Positions 22,501 through 30,976 of a stretch of DNA of 41,527 nt are shown one piece after another. Made by a program: the position numbers and the translations under genes. The DNA comes from an uncultured Pseudomonadota bacterium (GTDB lineage Bacteria; Pseudomonadota; Gammaproteobacteria; Burkholderiales; Thiobacillaceae): the NCBI GenBank assembly GCA_903835655.1, contig CAILNT010000042.1, positions 1 through 41,527 of the forward strand. Reading direction: 5' to 3'. Numbering within the stretch: the stretch's first letter is position 1; each line of letters opens with the position of its first letter. Below the pieces are notes generated by a model, which saw nothing but the letters and a program-made list of their open reading frames with translations, was not told the origin of the DNA and did not search any database.

Positions 22501-23423
22501 AGCAACCACTGCTGATCGCCGAATTTCTCTCGACGCCCTGGGCCCTGATGCCCGAGCGGCTCAACGCCCTGACGGCGGTGCTCGCCCGCTGGTCGCAGGG
22601 CGTGCCGGCGACCGAGGCGGTGATGGACAGGATCGATGCCGACCGCACCGCACGCGAGGCACGCCGCCAGGCCGTGAGTTCTGCAGCCGGTGGCGGCATC
22701 GCGGTGCTCCCCCTCTATGGCGTGATCACCCAGCGCGGCAACCTGGTGGACGATGTCTCGGGGCCGGGCAGCGTGAGCACACAGGTATTCGCGCAGGCCT
22801 TGCGCCAAGCGCTGGCCGATGACACGGTGAGCCAGATCCTCATCGACATCGACAGCCCGGGCGGCAGCGTCTATGGCGTGTCGGAACTGGCCGACGAGAT
22901 CGCCGCCGCACGCACGCAAAAGCCGGTGGTGGCGATCGCCAACAGCCTGGCGGCATCCGCCGCCTATTGGCTGGGTGCGCAGGCCGATGAACTCTATGTG
23001 ACGCCGGGTGGCGAGGTCGGCTCGATTGGCGTCTGGCAGGCGCACTTCGACTACTCGCAGGCATTGGCCGCCGAGGGCGTGACGCCCACGCTGATCTCCG
23101 CCGGCAAATACAAGGTCGAGGGAAATCCCTATGCCCCGCTCGACGAGGAGGCGCAGGGTTTCATGCAGTCCCGGGTGAACGACTACTACGGTACCTTCAC
23201 CAAGGCCATCGCCCGCGGCCGGGCTGCCCCCATCGCCCAGGTTCGTGACGGCATGGGCCAGGGCCGCGTACTCGGCGCCGATGCCGCCCTCGCAGAAAAC
23301 ATGGTGGATGGCGTCAGTACCTTCGATGGCGTCCTGAAGCAGATGCGGTCACGGGCCAGGGCCAACGCCAAACCGAAAGTGTCCCGGCTCGCCCAGGCGA
23401 GAAACGCCCTGGCCATCCTGTAA
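22497..23423 (+). CDS. S49/SppA-like prohead protease
   Basis: A 308-aa serine protease of the SppA/ClpP-crotonase fold: DSPGGSVYGV (residues 119-128) as oxyanion loop, the nucleophile Ser154 in NSLAASAAYWLGA, and a Lys (K204 or K206 in ISAGKYKVEGNPY) as general base. In this phage group the protease matures the capsid and scaffold. Directly downstream lies the capsid gene, whose N-terminus carries the scaffold-like delta domain expected to be removed. The C-terminal tail is basic (RSRARANAKPKVSR). Confidence 0.92.
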   Translation: MKQPLLIAEFLSTPWALMPERLNALTAVLARWSQGVPATEAVMDRIDADRTAREARRQAVSSAAGGGIAVLPLYGVITQRGNLVDDVSGPGSVSTQVFAQALRQALADDTVSQILIDIDSPGGSVYGVSELADEIAAARTQKPVVAIANSLAASAAYWLGAQADELYVTPGGEVGSIGVWQAHFDYSQALAAEGVTPTLISAGKYKVEGNPYAPLDEEAQGFMQSRVNDYYGTFTKAIARGRAAPIAQVRDGMGQGRVLGADAALAENMVDGVSTFDGVLKQMRSRARANAKPKVSRLAQARNALAIL

Positions 23424-23488
23424 GCCAGGTTTCCGGCTGGGCTCCGTCGAGCCTCGCCAACCACGACCCGTCGGTCGACCCCAACCGC

Positions 23489-23511
23489 AACCGCCTCCGG
23501 GCGGTTTTTTT
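23489..23511 (+). terminator. Terminator hairpin 1 before the capsid gene
   Basis: Stem AACCGCC/GGCGGTT with a four-base TCCG loop and a seven-T run. It is the stronger of two hairpins in the 137-bp gap between protease and capsid genes, the remainder of which shows no gene. Confidence 0.75.
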
Positions 23512-23522
23512 ACGTTCATCGA

Positions 23523-23544
23523 GCCCGCCGCGTGCGGGTTTTTG
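23523..23544 (+). terminator. Terminator hairpin 2 fused to the capsid ribosome site
   Basis: Stem CCCGC/GCGGG with a five-base loop, a T-rich run, then TTTGGAGAACCGAAATG. The hairpin-T run-GGAGAAC-start arrangement recurs before the holin-like gene. Confidence 0.6.
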
Positions 23545-23560
23545 TTTTTGGAGAACCGAA

Positions 23561-24877
23561 ATGAGTAAGCAATTGCGCGAGCTGCAGGCTCGCAAGACCG
23601 CACTGGTGAAGGAGGCACGCGCGCTGACCGACCGAGCCGCCGCCGATAACCGCGACCTCAGCGACGAGGAAGTCACCGCCTTCGACACCCTCAAGGCGCG
23701 GATCGACGCCACCTCGGCGGCCATCGATCGCGAGGCAGCCCTGATCGCCGAGGAAGCCCAACTGGCGGTGCATCAGGCCCTGGGCCCCATCGTCACCGAC
23801 AACCGTGCGGCCGATCCGATGAATGGCTTCCGCAGCGTGGGCGAGTTCATGCAGGCGGTCTATCAGGCTGAGAAGCCTGGCAAGGGCATCGATGAGCGCC
23901 TGTTGATCGGCGGTGGCTCAGTTGGCAACCGAGGTGCGGCGGCACCCGGCACGTTCAGCAACGAGGCGGCCGGCCAGGACGGCGGCTTCCTCGTGCCGCC
24001 CCAGTTCTCGCAGCAGATCTTCCAGTTGTCGCTGGGTGAGGATTCGCTGCTGCCGCTCACCGACAACGTCGAGATCACCGGCAACAGCATGGCCTTCCCC
24101 AAGGACGAAACTACGCCCTGGGGGACCAACGGCATCCGTGCCTACTGGCAGGGCGAGGCGCAATCCGCCGTCGCCACCAAGCCGGTGCTGGGCCTGGCCA
24201 CGCTGCGCCTCAAGAAACTGATGGCGCTGGTGCCCACCACCGACGAACTGCTGGATGACGCCAACGCGCTGACCAGCTACCTGCCGCAGAAGGTGGCGCT
24301 GTCGATCCGCTGGAAAACCAACGAATCGATCCTGTTCGGTGCCGGCAACGGCGTGCCGGTCGGTGCGCTGGGCGCGGGTGCTACGGTGACGGTGGCCAAG
24401 GAATCCGGCCAGGCGACCCAGACGCTGCTGCCGCAGAACCTGGCCAAGATGATCGCGCGTCTGCCCACGGGCTCGTTCGCCAACGCCGTGTGGATCGTCA
24501 ACAACGACGTGCTGCCGGCGCTGTTCACGCTGTCCCTGGGCAACTACCCGATCTACCTGCCCACCGGCCTGCCGGTCGGCGGCATCCAGATCTCGCCCTA
24601 CGGCACGCTGCTCGGCCGCCCGGTGTTCGTGTCGCAGCACGCCAACACATTCTCGTCCCAGGGCGACGTGATCCTAGTGGACCTGTCGTACTACCAGACC
24701 ATCACCAAGGCCGGCGGCATGCAGACCGCGACGTCGATGCACCTCTACTTCGACGCCGACCTCACGGCCTTCCGCACCACGTTCCGCATGGACGGCCAAT
24801 CCAAGATCGTCGCACCCATCGCGCCGGCCAAGGGGGCCACGACCATGTCGCCCTACATCCAGCTCGGCGCCCGCTAA
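23561..24877 (+). CDS. HK97-family major capsid protein
   Basis: A 438-aa capsid protein. The first 75 or so residues are a coiled-coil delta (scaffold) domain (LRELQARKTALVKEARALTD, FDTLKARIDATSAAIDREAA). The HK97 fold begins near residue 125 (FSNEAAGQDGGFLVPPQFSQ), with the E-loop and spine-helix region following (TNESILFGAGNGVPVGALG). Forms the icosahedral head after cleavage by the S49 protease. The ATG at 23561 follows GGAGAAC. Confidence 0.95.
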   Translation: MSKQLRELQARKTALVKEARALTDRAAADNRDLSDEEVTAFDTLKARIDATSAAIDREAALIAEEAQLAVHQALGPIVTDNRAADPMNGFRSVGEFMQAVYQAEKPGKGIDERLLIGGGSVGNRGAAAPGTFSNEAAGQDGGFLVPPQFSQQIFQLSLGEDSLLPLTDNVEITGNSMAFPKDETTPWGTNGIRAYWQGEAQSAVATKPVLGLATLRLKKLMALVPTTDELLDDANALTSYLPQKVALSIRWKTNESILFGAGNGVPVGALGAGATVTVAKESGQATQTLLPQNLAKMIARLPTGSFANAVWIVNNDVLPALFTLSLGNYPIYLPTGLPVGGIQISPYGTLLGRPVFVSQHANTFSSQGDVILVDLSYYQTITKAGGMQTATSMHLYFDADLTAFRTTFRMDGQSKIVAPIAPAKGATTMSPYIQLGAR

Positions 24878-24896
24878 CCCATAAGGAGATTCCACC

Positions 24897-25346
24897 ATGT
24901 TTCCCAATGCAAAAGGCAGCGAGGAGATCGCCATCCTCGCCACCATCGACCCGGCCAGCCTGGCCGTGGGCACCGTAACCACCGGCTGGATTTCGGTGGC
25001 CAACTTCCATGCGCTCATCGCCGACATCCATTCCGGTGTGCTGGGCGCCGCCGCCACCCTGGACGCCAAGCTGCAGCAGGCGCTCGATGCCGTCGGCACC
25101 AGTGCCAAGGACGTTCCGGCCAAGGCCATCACCCAACTCACCCAGGTCGGCGGCGGCTCCAACCGTCAGGCGCTGATCAACGTGAAGCCGGAGGAACTGG
25201 ACACCGTGAACGGCTTCGGCTTCGTGCGCCTGTCCCTGACCGTGGGTGTGGCCGCGAGCCTGGCGGGCGCACAGGTGATCGGCGTCAATCCGCGCTATGC
25301 GACGGCGGACGCCTTCAACCAGGCCGCCGTGGCGCAGATCGTGTGA
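24897..25346 (+). CDS. Capsid-adjacent virion protein (putative decoration protein)
   Basis: A 149-aa protein between capsid and connector genes, in the place of head decoration proteins. It has the character of a compact beta/alpha fold (TVTTGWISVANFHALIADIH, LINVKPEELDTVNGFGFVRL). The ALDAVGTSAKDVPAKAITQL segment is common in siphophage head-decoration or head-associated proteins, but I cannot name the family. ATG follows AAGGAG at 24882. Expected on the outer capsid surface, by position only. Confidence 0.75.
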   Translation: MFPNAKGSEEIAILATIDPASLAVGTVTTGWISVANFHALIADIHSGVLGAAATLDAKLQQALDAVGTSAKDVPAKAITQLTQVGGGSNRQALINVKPEELDTVNGFGFVRLSLTVGVAASLAGAQVIGVNPRYATADAFNQAAVAQIV

Positions 25347-25356
25347 GGACCGAATC

Positions 25357-25575
25357 ATGAAAGCGATCCGATTCCTTGCCGATTTCTATGCCGTCGGCGG
25401 CAGCGGCGACAGCCATGTGAAGTACGCCCGAGGCGAAACCTATCCGTCCGACGAGGAAACCCAGCGTCAGGTCGCCGCCGGCATCGCCGAGGAGGTCGAT
25501 GTACCCGATGTAGCAACTACGGCCCCGACAACCCCGGCCGTGGACCATCCTGCCGATACGGGCATCACGACCTGA
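25357..25575 (+). CDS. Small head-region protein, 72 aa
   Basis: Begins MKAIRFLADFYAVG with a short SH3-like strand pattern (HVKYARGETYPSDEETQRQ), and ends in a low-complexity Thr/Pro tail. Such small proteins between decoration and connector genes are frequent in siphoviruses and often structural. ATG at 25357 follows GAGGA. Unnamed. Confidence 0.65.
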   Translation: MKAIRFLADFYAVGGSGDSHVKYARGETYPSDEETQRQVAAGIAEEVDVPDVATTAPTTPAVDHPADTGITT

Positions 25576-25578
25576 TCC

Positions 25579-26202
25579 ATGCCCCTGCAACTCGTCACCC
25601 CACCCGCGGAGGAGCCGGTGTCCCTGGCGGATGCCAAGCTCCACCTGCGAGTGGATTTCACCGACGACGATGCCCTGATCACGTCGCTGATCGCGGCGGC
25701 ACGCCAGGCGGCGGAAACACTGACCGGCCGGCAGATCGTCACCGCGCGCTGGAAGCTGGTACTCGACAGCTTTCCGGGGCCGAGCCTGATGGGCGTGCCG
25801 GCGGGACAAGCGTTCTCCCTGCCGGGCCACGCCATCCTGCTGCCCCGCAGCCCGCTCCAGTCGGTGGTGGCCATCCAGTACCTGGACATGGCTGGCACTC
25901 AGCAGACCATGCCGGCGACCGACTACACCGTGGATGCGGCCTGTGAGCCGGCCCGGATCACGCCAGTGTTCGGCAAGATCTGGCCGATCAGCCTGCCGCA
26001 GATCGGCGCGGTCAGCGTGACCTTCGACGCCGGCTTCGGTCCGGCCTCGAGCGTGCCCGAGGGCATCAAGAGCTGGATCAAGCTGCGCATCGGCAGCCTC
26101 TATGCCCACCGCGAGGAAGTGGCGCTGATCAATCGCGGCAGGATCGAGGCGCTGCCCTTCATCGACGGCCTGCTCGATCCATTCAAGGTGGTGACGGCAT
26201 GA
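25579..26202 (+). CDS. Head-tail connector (phiE125 gp8 / gp6-like)
   Basis: A 207-aa adaptor: AKLHLRVDFTDDDALITSLI at residues 18-37, then ARQAAETLTGRQ, and the C-terminal helix VPEGIKSWIKLRIGSLYAHR. This is the usual shape of the phiE125 gp8/HK97 gp6-like head-tail connector that sits under the portal. It overlaps the head-closure gene by 4 bp. Confidence 0.9.
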   Translation: MPLQLVTPPAEEPVSLADAKLHLRVDFTDDDALITSLIAAARQAAETLTGRQIVTARWKLVLDSFPGPSLMGVPAGQAFSLPGHAILLPRSPLQSVVAIQYLDMAGTQQTMPATDYTVDAACEPARITPVFGKIWPISLPQIGAVSVTFDAGFGPASSVPEGIKSWIKLRIGSLYAHREEVALINRGRIEALPFIDGLLDPFKVVTA

Positions 26203-26549
26203 CGGCGGTGCGAGCCGGACAACTGGCTCGGCGTCTGCGCATCCAGACCCGTGCCAGCACCCAGGACACCTTCGGCGGGCAGCAATGGGTCTGGACCGAC
26301 CTGATCACGGTCTGGGCCGACATCCAGCCGCTCTCCGGACGGGAACTGGAGAGCGCCCAGCGCATGGCCAGCGAGATTTCGCACCAGATCACCGTGCGCT
26401 ACCAGCCGATCTTCGCCGACACCCGGGTCGTGGCCGGTTACCGGGCGCTCTACAAGGGGCGCATCTTCAATATCCACGCCAGCATGAACGAGGACGAGAG
26501 GAACGCCGTCATCACCCTGCTGGCCTCCGAGGGACTGGATGATGGCTAA
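26199..26549 (+). CDS. Head closure protein (SPP1 gp16-like)
   Basis: A 116-aa head-tail joining protein with the family core RLRIQTRASTQDTFGGQQWV, VWADIQPLSGRELESAQR and RVVAGYRALYKGRIFNIHA. It forms the ring that stops DNA leakage and docks the tail. It is coupled with both neighbours by overlaps. Confidence 0.92.
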   Translation: MTAVRAGQLARRLRIQTRASTQDTFGGQQWVWTDLITVWADIQPLSGRELESAQRMASEISHQITVRYQPIFADTRVVAGYRALYKGRIFNIHASMNEDERNAVITLLASEGLDDG

Positions 26550-27027
26550 CCGCGAGAACGTCACCATCGCAGGTCTCGACCAACTGGCGCAGGCTCTGCG
26601 CGAGTTGCCCAGGCGGGTGGCCCGCAATGGATTGCGCGCCGCCGTCTATGCCGGCGCCAAGGTGATCCGCGACGAGGCCAGGCTGAAAGCGCCGGTGGCC
26701 ACGTCACTTCCGGGGCCGAACCAGCCGCCGCCGGGTACCTTGAAGCGTTCGATCATCATGAAGCAGGTGCCGGAACTCTCCGGTGAGCAGAAGCAGACCT
26801 TCTTCGTGACGGTGCGCCACGGCAAGAAGTACCGCAAGCAGGGCAAGAACGGGAATCTCTCACAGGACGCCTGGTACTGGCGCTTCGTCGAGTTCGGCAC
26901 CGTGAAGATGGCCGCCAAGCCCTTCCTGCGCCCGGCCTTCGAGGGCAGGAAGCGTGATGCCGTCGATGCCATCAAGAACCGTTTGGCCGAGCGTATCGAA
27001 CAGGCCGCTCAGGAACTCAAGAAATGA
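26539..27027 (+). CDS. HK97 gp10-family tail completion protein
   Basis: A 162-aa protein with the gp10 signature LAQALRELPRRVARNGLRAA, KVIRDEARLKAP and YWRFVEFGTVKMAAKPFLRP. It completes the tail terminator/joining interface. Two ATGs (26539 and 26542) are possible starts. It overlaps the next gene by 4 bp. Confidence 0.9.
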   Translation: MMANRENVTIAGLDQLAQALRELPRRVARNGLRAAVYAGAKVIRDEARLKAPVATSLPGPNQPPPGTLKRSIIMKQVPELSGEQKQTFFVTVRHGKKYRKQGKNGNLSQDAWYWRFVEFGTVKMAAKPFLRPAFEGRKRDAVDAIKNRLAERIEQAAQELKK

Positions 27028-27365
27028 TCCAGGAGCAGGTGGTCGCGGCCCTCTCGGGAGTGGCCGGGGGACGGGTGTATCCCAACGTCGCCCCGAACAA
27101 CGTGCAGAAGCCCTACCTCGTCTACATGCGGGTGGCGAGTAGCCAAGAGAACACCCTGGCCGACGGCATCCCGGTGGAGAACACGCGCATGCAGATCGAC
27201 TGCTTCGACACCACCTATGCCGCCGTGGTGGCCCTGGCGGAAGCCGTGAAGGCCGCCATGAAGCCCTCCGGCATCACCAATCTCCTGCTCATGGAGCAGG
27301 ACCAGTTCGATTCCGACGCCCTGCTGCATCGGGTCATTCTGGATTTCTCCCTCTGGCATTACTAA
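27024..27365 (+). CDS. DUF3168 tail terminator protein (gp17-like)
   Basis: A 113-aa protein: VVAALSGVAGGRVYPNVAPN, PYLVYMRVASSQENTLADG, MQIDCFDTTYAAVVALAEAV. This is the DUF3168 / HK97 gp10-U-like tail terminator layout. It caps the tail tube when its length is reached. Confidence 0.9.
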   Translation: MIQEQVVAALSGVAGGRVYPNVAPNNVQKPYLVYMRVASSQENTLADGIPVENTRMQIDCFDTTYAAVVALAEAVKAAMKPSGITNLLLMEQDQFDSDALLHRVILDFSLWHY

Positions 27366-27378
27366 AAAGGAGCCTCTC

Positions 27379-28026
27379 ATGCCCAGCACCGCCATCTCGG
27401 CACAGGGAACCACCGTCAGCATCGGCACGACGACCGGTTCCGCCATCAACCTCAGTGCCGTCGCTCTCACCAATCCCTGCCGGGTGACGCTCGCCTCGGT
27501 CACCGGACTCAACAAGGGGGACGTGCTGACCCTGGCCGGCATCGTCGGCACCACGCAGTTGAACGGCAACAGCTACGTGATCCAGTACATCGAGCCAGTC
27601 ACCAAGATCGTGACCCTGGCGGGCGTCGATGCCACCGGCTTCACCGCCTACACCAGCGGCGGCACGGCCACGCCGGTGCAATGGACGAAGGTGTCCAACG
27701 TCAGGAGTTACAACGGTTTCGACGGCGCGGCATCGGAGATCGAGCGCACCAACTTCGACTCGACCGCCAAGGAATTCATCCTCGGCCTGTTCGATCCGGG
27801 CCAGTTCACGATCGAGGTCGACCAGGACAACAGCGACGCTGGCCAGATCGCGTTGATGACCGCGCAGGTCACCGGCCTCCTCAAGAACTTCAAGCTGCTG
27901 CTGCCCAATGGCAACAGCGCCACCTTCACGGCCTACGTGAAGAAATTCAACAGCCAGGGCGCGGTGGACCAGGCCGTGCACCGTTCCGCCGACCTGCGCA
28001 TCTCCGGCCCGATCACCTGGGCCTGA
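27379..28026 (+). CDS. Major tail tube protein with inserted beta domain
   Basis: A 215-aa tail tube protein. The tube core lies in residues about 1-30 and 95-215 (SNVRSYNGFDGAASEIERTN, FTIEVDQDNSDAGQIALMTA, HRSADLRISGPITWA). Between them (about residues 30-92) is an inserted beta domain (VTGLNKGDVLTLAGIVGT, VTLAGVDATGFTAYTSGG), a type often found grafted onto phage virion proteins. Stacked hexamers form the tail shaft. ATG follows AAAAAGGAG. Confidence 0.9.
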   Translation: MPSTAISAQGTTVSIGTTTGSAINLSAVALTNPCRVTLASVTGLNKGDVLTLAGIVGTTQLNGNSYVIQYIEPVTKIVTLAGVDATGFTAYTSGGTATPVQWTKVSNVRSYNGFDGAASEIERTNFDSTAKEFILGLFDPGQFTIEVDQDNSDAGQIALMTAQVTGLLKNFKLLLPNGNSATFTAYVKKFNSQGAVDQAVHRSADLRISGPITWA

Positions 28027-28049
28027 TCCATCCCTGAAAGGAATCCGAC

Positions 28050-28493
28050 ATGAGTCTGCTGACCAAATCCGCCATCCTCGCCGCCAACGATCTCAAGACG
28101 GAGGACGTGGATGTCCCCGAGTGGGGCGGTTCTGTTCGCGTGCGCAGTTTCACCGGCCGCGAGCGCGACGCCTTCGAGTCCGGCCTGGTACGTGGCGATG
28201 GCAAGGATCGCAAGGTCGACCTCACCAACATGCGTGCCCGCCTGGTGGGGCTGACCGTCATCGACGAAACCGGCCAACGTCTCTTCAGCGACGTGGAGAT
28301 CGATCTGCTCGGCGCCAAGTCCGGCGCGGCGCTCGACCGCGTCTTCGCCGTGGCGCAGAAGCTCAATGGCCTGTCCTCGGACGATGTGGAGGAACTCGCA
28401 AAAAACTCCAGCGGCGGCCCGAGCGCCGCCTCTACTTCCGACTTGCCCTTGCCCTCGGCTACGGACACCCCGACCGCCTCCTCGACGACCTGA
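28050..28493 (+). CDS. Tail assembly chaperone gpG-like
   Basis: A 147-aa tail chaperone (RVRSFTGRERDAFESGLV, VGLTVIDETGQRLFSDVEI, ALDRVFAVAQKLNGLS), translated in the unshifted frame. It works with the frameshifted gpGT form to fold the tape measure during tail assembly. The slippery heptamer A-AAA-AAC at 28400-28406 lies at codons 118-119, after which the zero frame continues into a low-complexity Ser/Thr/Pro tail, typical of the gpG form. Confidence 0.88.
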   Translation: MSLLTKSAILAANDLKTEDVDVPEWGGSVRVRSFTGRERDAFESGLVRGDGKDRKVDLTNMRARLVGLTVIDETGQRLFSDVEIDLLGAKSGAALDRVFAVAQKLNGLSSDDVEELAKNSSGGPSAASTSDLPLPSATDTPTASSTT

Positions 28494-28756
28494 CCAGCCG
28501 ACAGATCGCCGAGTGGCTGGCTTTCGTCAGCCTGGAAGGATTGCCTGATGTCCGATCGGACTTCGGCTTCGGCCAGGTCTGCGCGACGCTGGCCAATGTC
28601 CATCGGCGGGAAGGCGACGAGCCATTCCGGCCCGACGATTTCATGCCCTTGTTGCGCCCTCTGTCGACGCCCCGTACCCACTCCACCCAGCCCTCCGCAC
28701 CGGACGCGGAAGCCCACAGCCGTTTGATCGCCGCCCTCCTGGGCAAGAAGGAATAA
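28050..28756 (+). CDS. Tail assembly chaperone gpGT-like (-1 frameshift product)
   Basis: Joining the gpG frame to the -1 frame at 28400-28406 gives a protein of about 235 aa. The extension (RRPERRLYFRLALALGYGHP, LTSRQIAEWLAFVSLEGLP, ending LIAALLGKKE) has the T-domain signature of tail assembly proteins. After the heptamer there is a 6-nt spacer and a GGCGGC/GCCGCC hairpin (28413-28430), as expected for programmed -1 frameshifting. The T region has no ribosome site of its own. It ends 6 bp before the tape measure gene. Confidence 0.88.
28400..28430 (+). promoter_or_regulatory. Programmed -1 frameshift signal
   Basis: Slippery A-AAA-AAC in correct phase (zero frame GCA AAA AAC), spacer of 6 nt, and a 6-bp GC stem with 6-nt loop. 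All three elements of a bacterial -1 signal are present at the place expected for gpG/gpGT. Confidence 0.88.
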
Positions 28757-28762
28757 CCCCCC

Positions 28763-30976
28763 ATGGCTACGCTCGCCAGCCTCGTGGTCAGCCTCGAGGC
28801 CAATGTCGCCCGCTTCGAATCCGACCTCAACAAGGCCGAGTTCATGACCAGGAAGGCGATGGACACGATCAGCAACGTGTCCGAGACGGCGATGAAGGCG
28901 GTCAAGGGCGCGGTGGCCGGGCTCGCTGCTGCCTACACCTTCGATGCCTTCGCCGACGGCATCAAGGGGGCGATCGAGTCGGCGGCAGAACTGGACCATA
29001 TGGCCCGGAAAACCGGTGCCTCGGTGGAGGCATTATCCGGCCTCAAGTCGGCGGCCAGGCTCTCCGGCACCAGCCTTGAGGATGTTGGTGTGGGCCTGCA
29101 GAAGCTCTCCAAGTCCATGTACGAGGCGGCCGGTGGCAGCCAGAAGCAGGTGGACCAGTTCAAGGCACTGGGCGTTTCGGTGACGGATTCATCCGGCAAG
29201 TTGCGCGACTCCGGCGAGGTTATGCTCGATGTCGCCAGGAAACTCGCCACCATGGACAGCAGCACCCAGGCCGTGGCCACCGCGCAGATGCTGCTCGGCA
29301 AGCGCGGCGCGGAACTGATGCCGTTCCTGCAGGACCTGGCGGACATCGGGGAGTTGAATGCCAAGGTGACCTCCGACATGGCCGCTGAGGCCGAGGCCTA
29401 TGAGAAAGACCTGATCCGTCTCGAAGGCCGCAAAAAATCCCTCTACAACACCATCGCCTCCGGTGTGCTGCCGGTGATGCGCGACTTCGCGGACGCGCTG
29501 CTCGGTGCCGGCAGCATGACCGAACGCCTCAATCAGCAGGCCAGGCAGCTTCAGCAGGACAACACCATCCAGGACTGGGCGCGGGCCGCCGCGAAGGCGG
29601 TGGCTTTCGTGATGGATGCGTTCGACGGCGTGATTCGCGTCGTGCGCCTGGTCGGCAATGCGATCGCGGCGGTGCTGGCCGACATCGGCTCGGCACTGGC
29701 CTTCCTCGATGGCATCGGCGCCGAGGTGCTGAAGGAGAAGAGCCTCGACCCGGTCAAGCGCCGCTTTGCCACGCTGACCAGCGATCTCAAGAGCCATGCC
29801 GAATCCTTCAACGCCGATATGGCGAAGATCCTCGGTGCGCCGACCTTCCTGCAAAAACTCGACGAGCAGTTCGCCAAGCGTGACGCCGGCCTCAAGAAAC
29901 TGCAGGAGTCGCGCAAACAGTCCTTTGCCATTCCCGACCAGAGCGGCAACAAGACCAGCGCCTTCGAGAGCTACTTGAACTCGTTGAATGTCGATTTGGT
30001 GAAGGATCAACTCGGCAAGTACGAGGCCATGATCCAGAAGGGGCAGTTGCTCGCCGAGAAGGAGGGTCGACTCGGCGACATGGGTCAGGTGCGTGACCTG
30101 GTCGGACGCATCCAGGCCGCCGACGAGGCCAAGCGGGTGGATGCCTTCACGCGCAGTCTCAAGGAGGCCAACGACCAGTATGAGTTCCAGAACAGCCTGA
30201 TCGGCCTGAATGCCCGCGACCAGGAAATCGCCACCCTTGCGCGCAAGAACTTCCTCGCCGTCGAGCAGCAGATCTGGGATGCAGAAAAGAACGGCGCCAA
30301 GCTCTCCATCGATGCGCAGCAGAAGCTGCGTGACGAAGCCGCCAAGTCCACCGCCAGGATGGTGGAGGCGATCAATGCGCGCTGGGAGGCGGAGCATGCC
30401 TGGGAAACCGGGGTGACGCGTGCGCTCAACAACTACATCGACAACGTCACCAGCGCGGCCGCGCAATCGGAGAAGCTGTTCTCGGATGCCTTCAAGGGCA
30501 TGGAGGATGCACTGGTCAACTTCGTGCGCACTGGCAAGCTCGACTTCAAGACCCTGGCCGACTCGATCATTTCGGACCTGATCCGCATCCAGATCCAGAA
30601 CAGCATCATGAAGCCGCTGGCCCAGGCGACGAGTGGCCTGTCGTTCTCGGGGCTGTTCTCCAGCGCCGGCAGTTTCCTCTCCGGCCTCTTCAAGGCGGAG
30701 GGTGGACCGGTCGCCTCGGGGCAGCCCTACATCGTCGGTGAGGAAGGTCCCGAGTGGTTCGTGCCGAACGGCGCGGGGTCGATCCTGCCCAATGGCACGG
30801 CACCCGCCACTTCGGCCGCTACCGGCAGCGGCCAGGGTCCGGTCAACATCAACTTCTCGGTGCGGGCCATGGACGCGAAGAGCTTCCAGTCGGCCATGGT
30901 CCAGAACAAGGCCGTGGTCGTGGGCATCGTCAACCAGGCGCTCAACATGCGCGGCCGCTATGGGATAACGGCATGA
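28763..30976 (+). CDS. Tape measure protein
   Basis: A 737-aa tail length protein. N-terminus: LVVSLEANVARFESDLNKAE and a hydrophobic region at about residues 45-60. The middle is helical and charged (for example QKLRDEAAKSTARMVEAI). The C-terminal domain is lambda gpH-like (FVRTGKLDFKTLADSIISD, FKAEGGPVASGQPYIVGEEG). By the usual ratio of about 0.15 nm per residue, a tail of roughly 110 nm is predicted. It guides tail-tube length and enters the host cell wall on infection. Confidence 0.94.
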   Translation: MATLASLVVSLEANVARFESDLNKAEFMTRKAMDTISNVSETAMKAVKGAVAGLAAAYTFDAFADGIKGAIESAAELDHMARKTGASVEALSGLKSAARLSGTSLEDVGVGLQKLSKSMYEAAGGSQKQVDQFKALGVSVTDSSGKLRDSGEVMLDVARKLATMDSSTQAVATAQMLLGKRGAELMPFLQDLADIGELNAKVTSDMAAEAEAYEKDLIRLEGRKKSLYNTIASGVLPVMRDFADALLGAGSMTERLNQQARQLQQDNTIQDWARAAAKAVAFVMDAFDGVIRVVRLVGNAIAAVLADIGSALAFLDGIGAEVLKEKSLDPVKRRFATLTSDLKSHAESFNADMAKILGAPTFLQKLDEQFAKRDAGLKKLQESRKQSFAIPDQSGNKTSAFESYLNSLNVDLVKDQLGKYEAMIQKGQLLAEKEGRLGDMGQVRDLVGRIQAADEAKRVDAFTRSLKEANDQYEFQNSLIGLNARDQEIATLARKNFLAVEQQIWDAEKNGAKLSIDAQQKLRDEAAKSTARMVEAINARWEAEHAWETGVTRALNNYIDNVTSAAAQSEKLFSDAFKGMEDALVNFVRTGKLDFKTLADSIISDLIRIQIQNSIMKPLAQATSGLSFSGLFSSAGSFLSGLFKAEGGPVASGQPYIVGEEGPEWFVPNGAGSILPNGTAPATSAATGSGQGPVNINFSVRAMDAKSFQSAMVQNKAVVVGIVNQALNMRGRYGITA

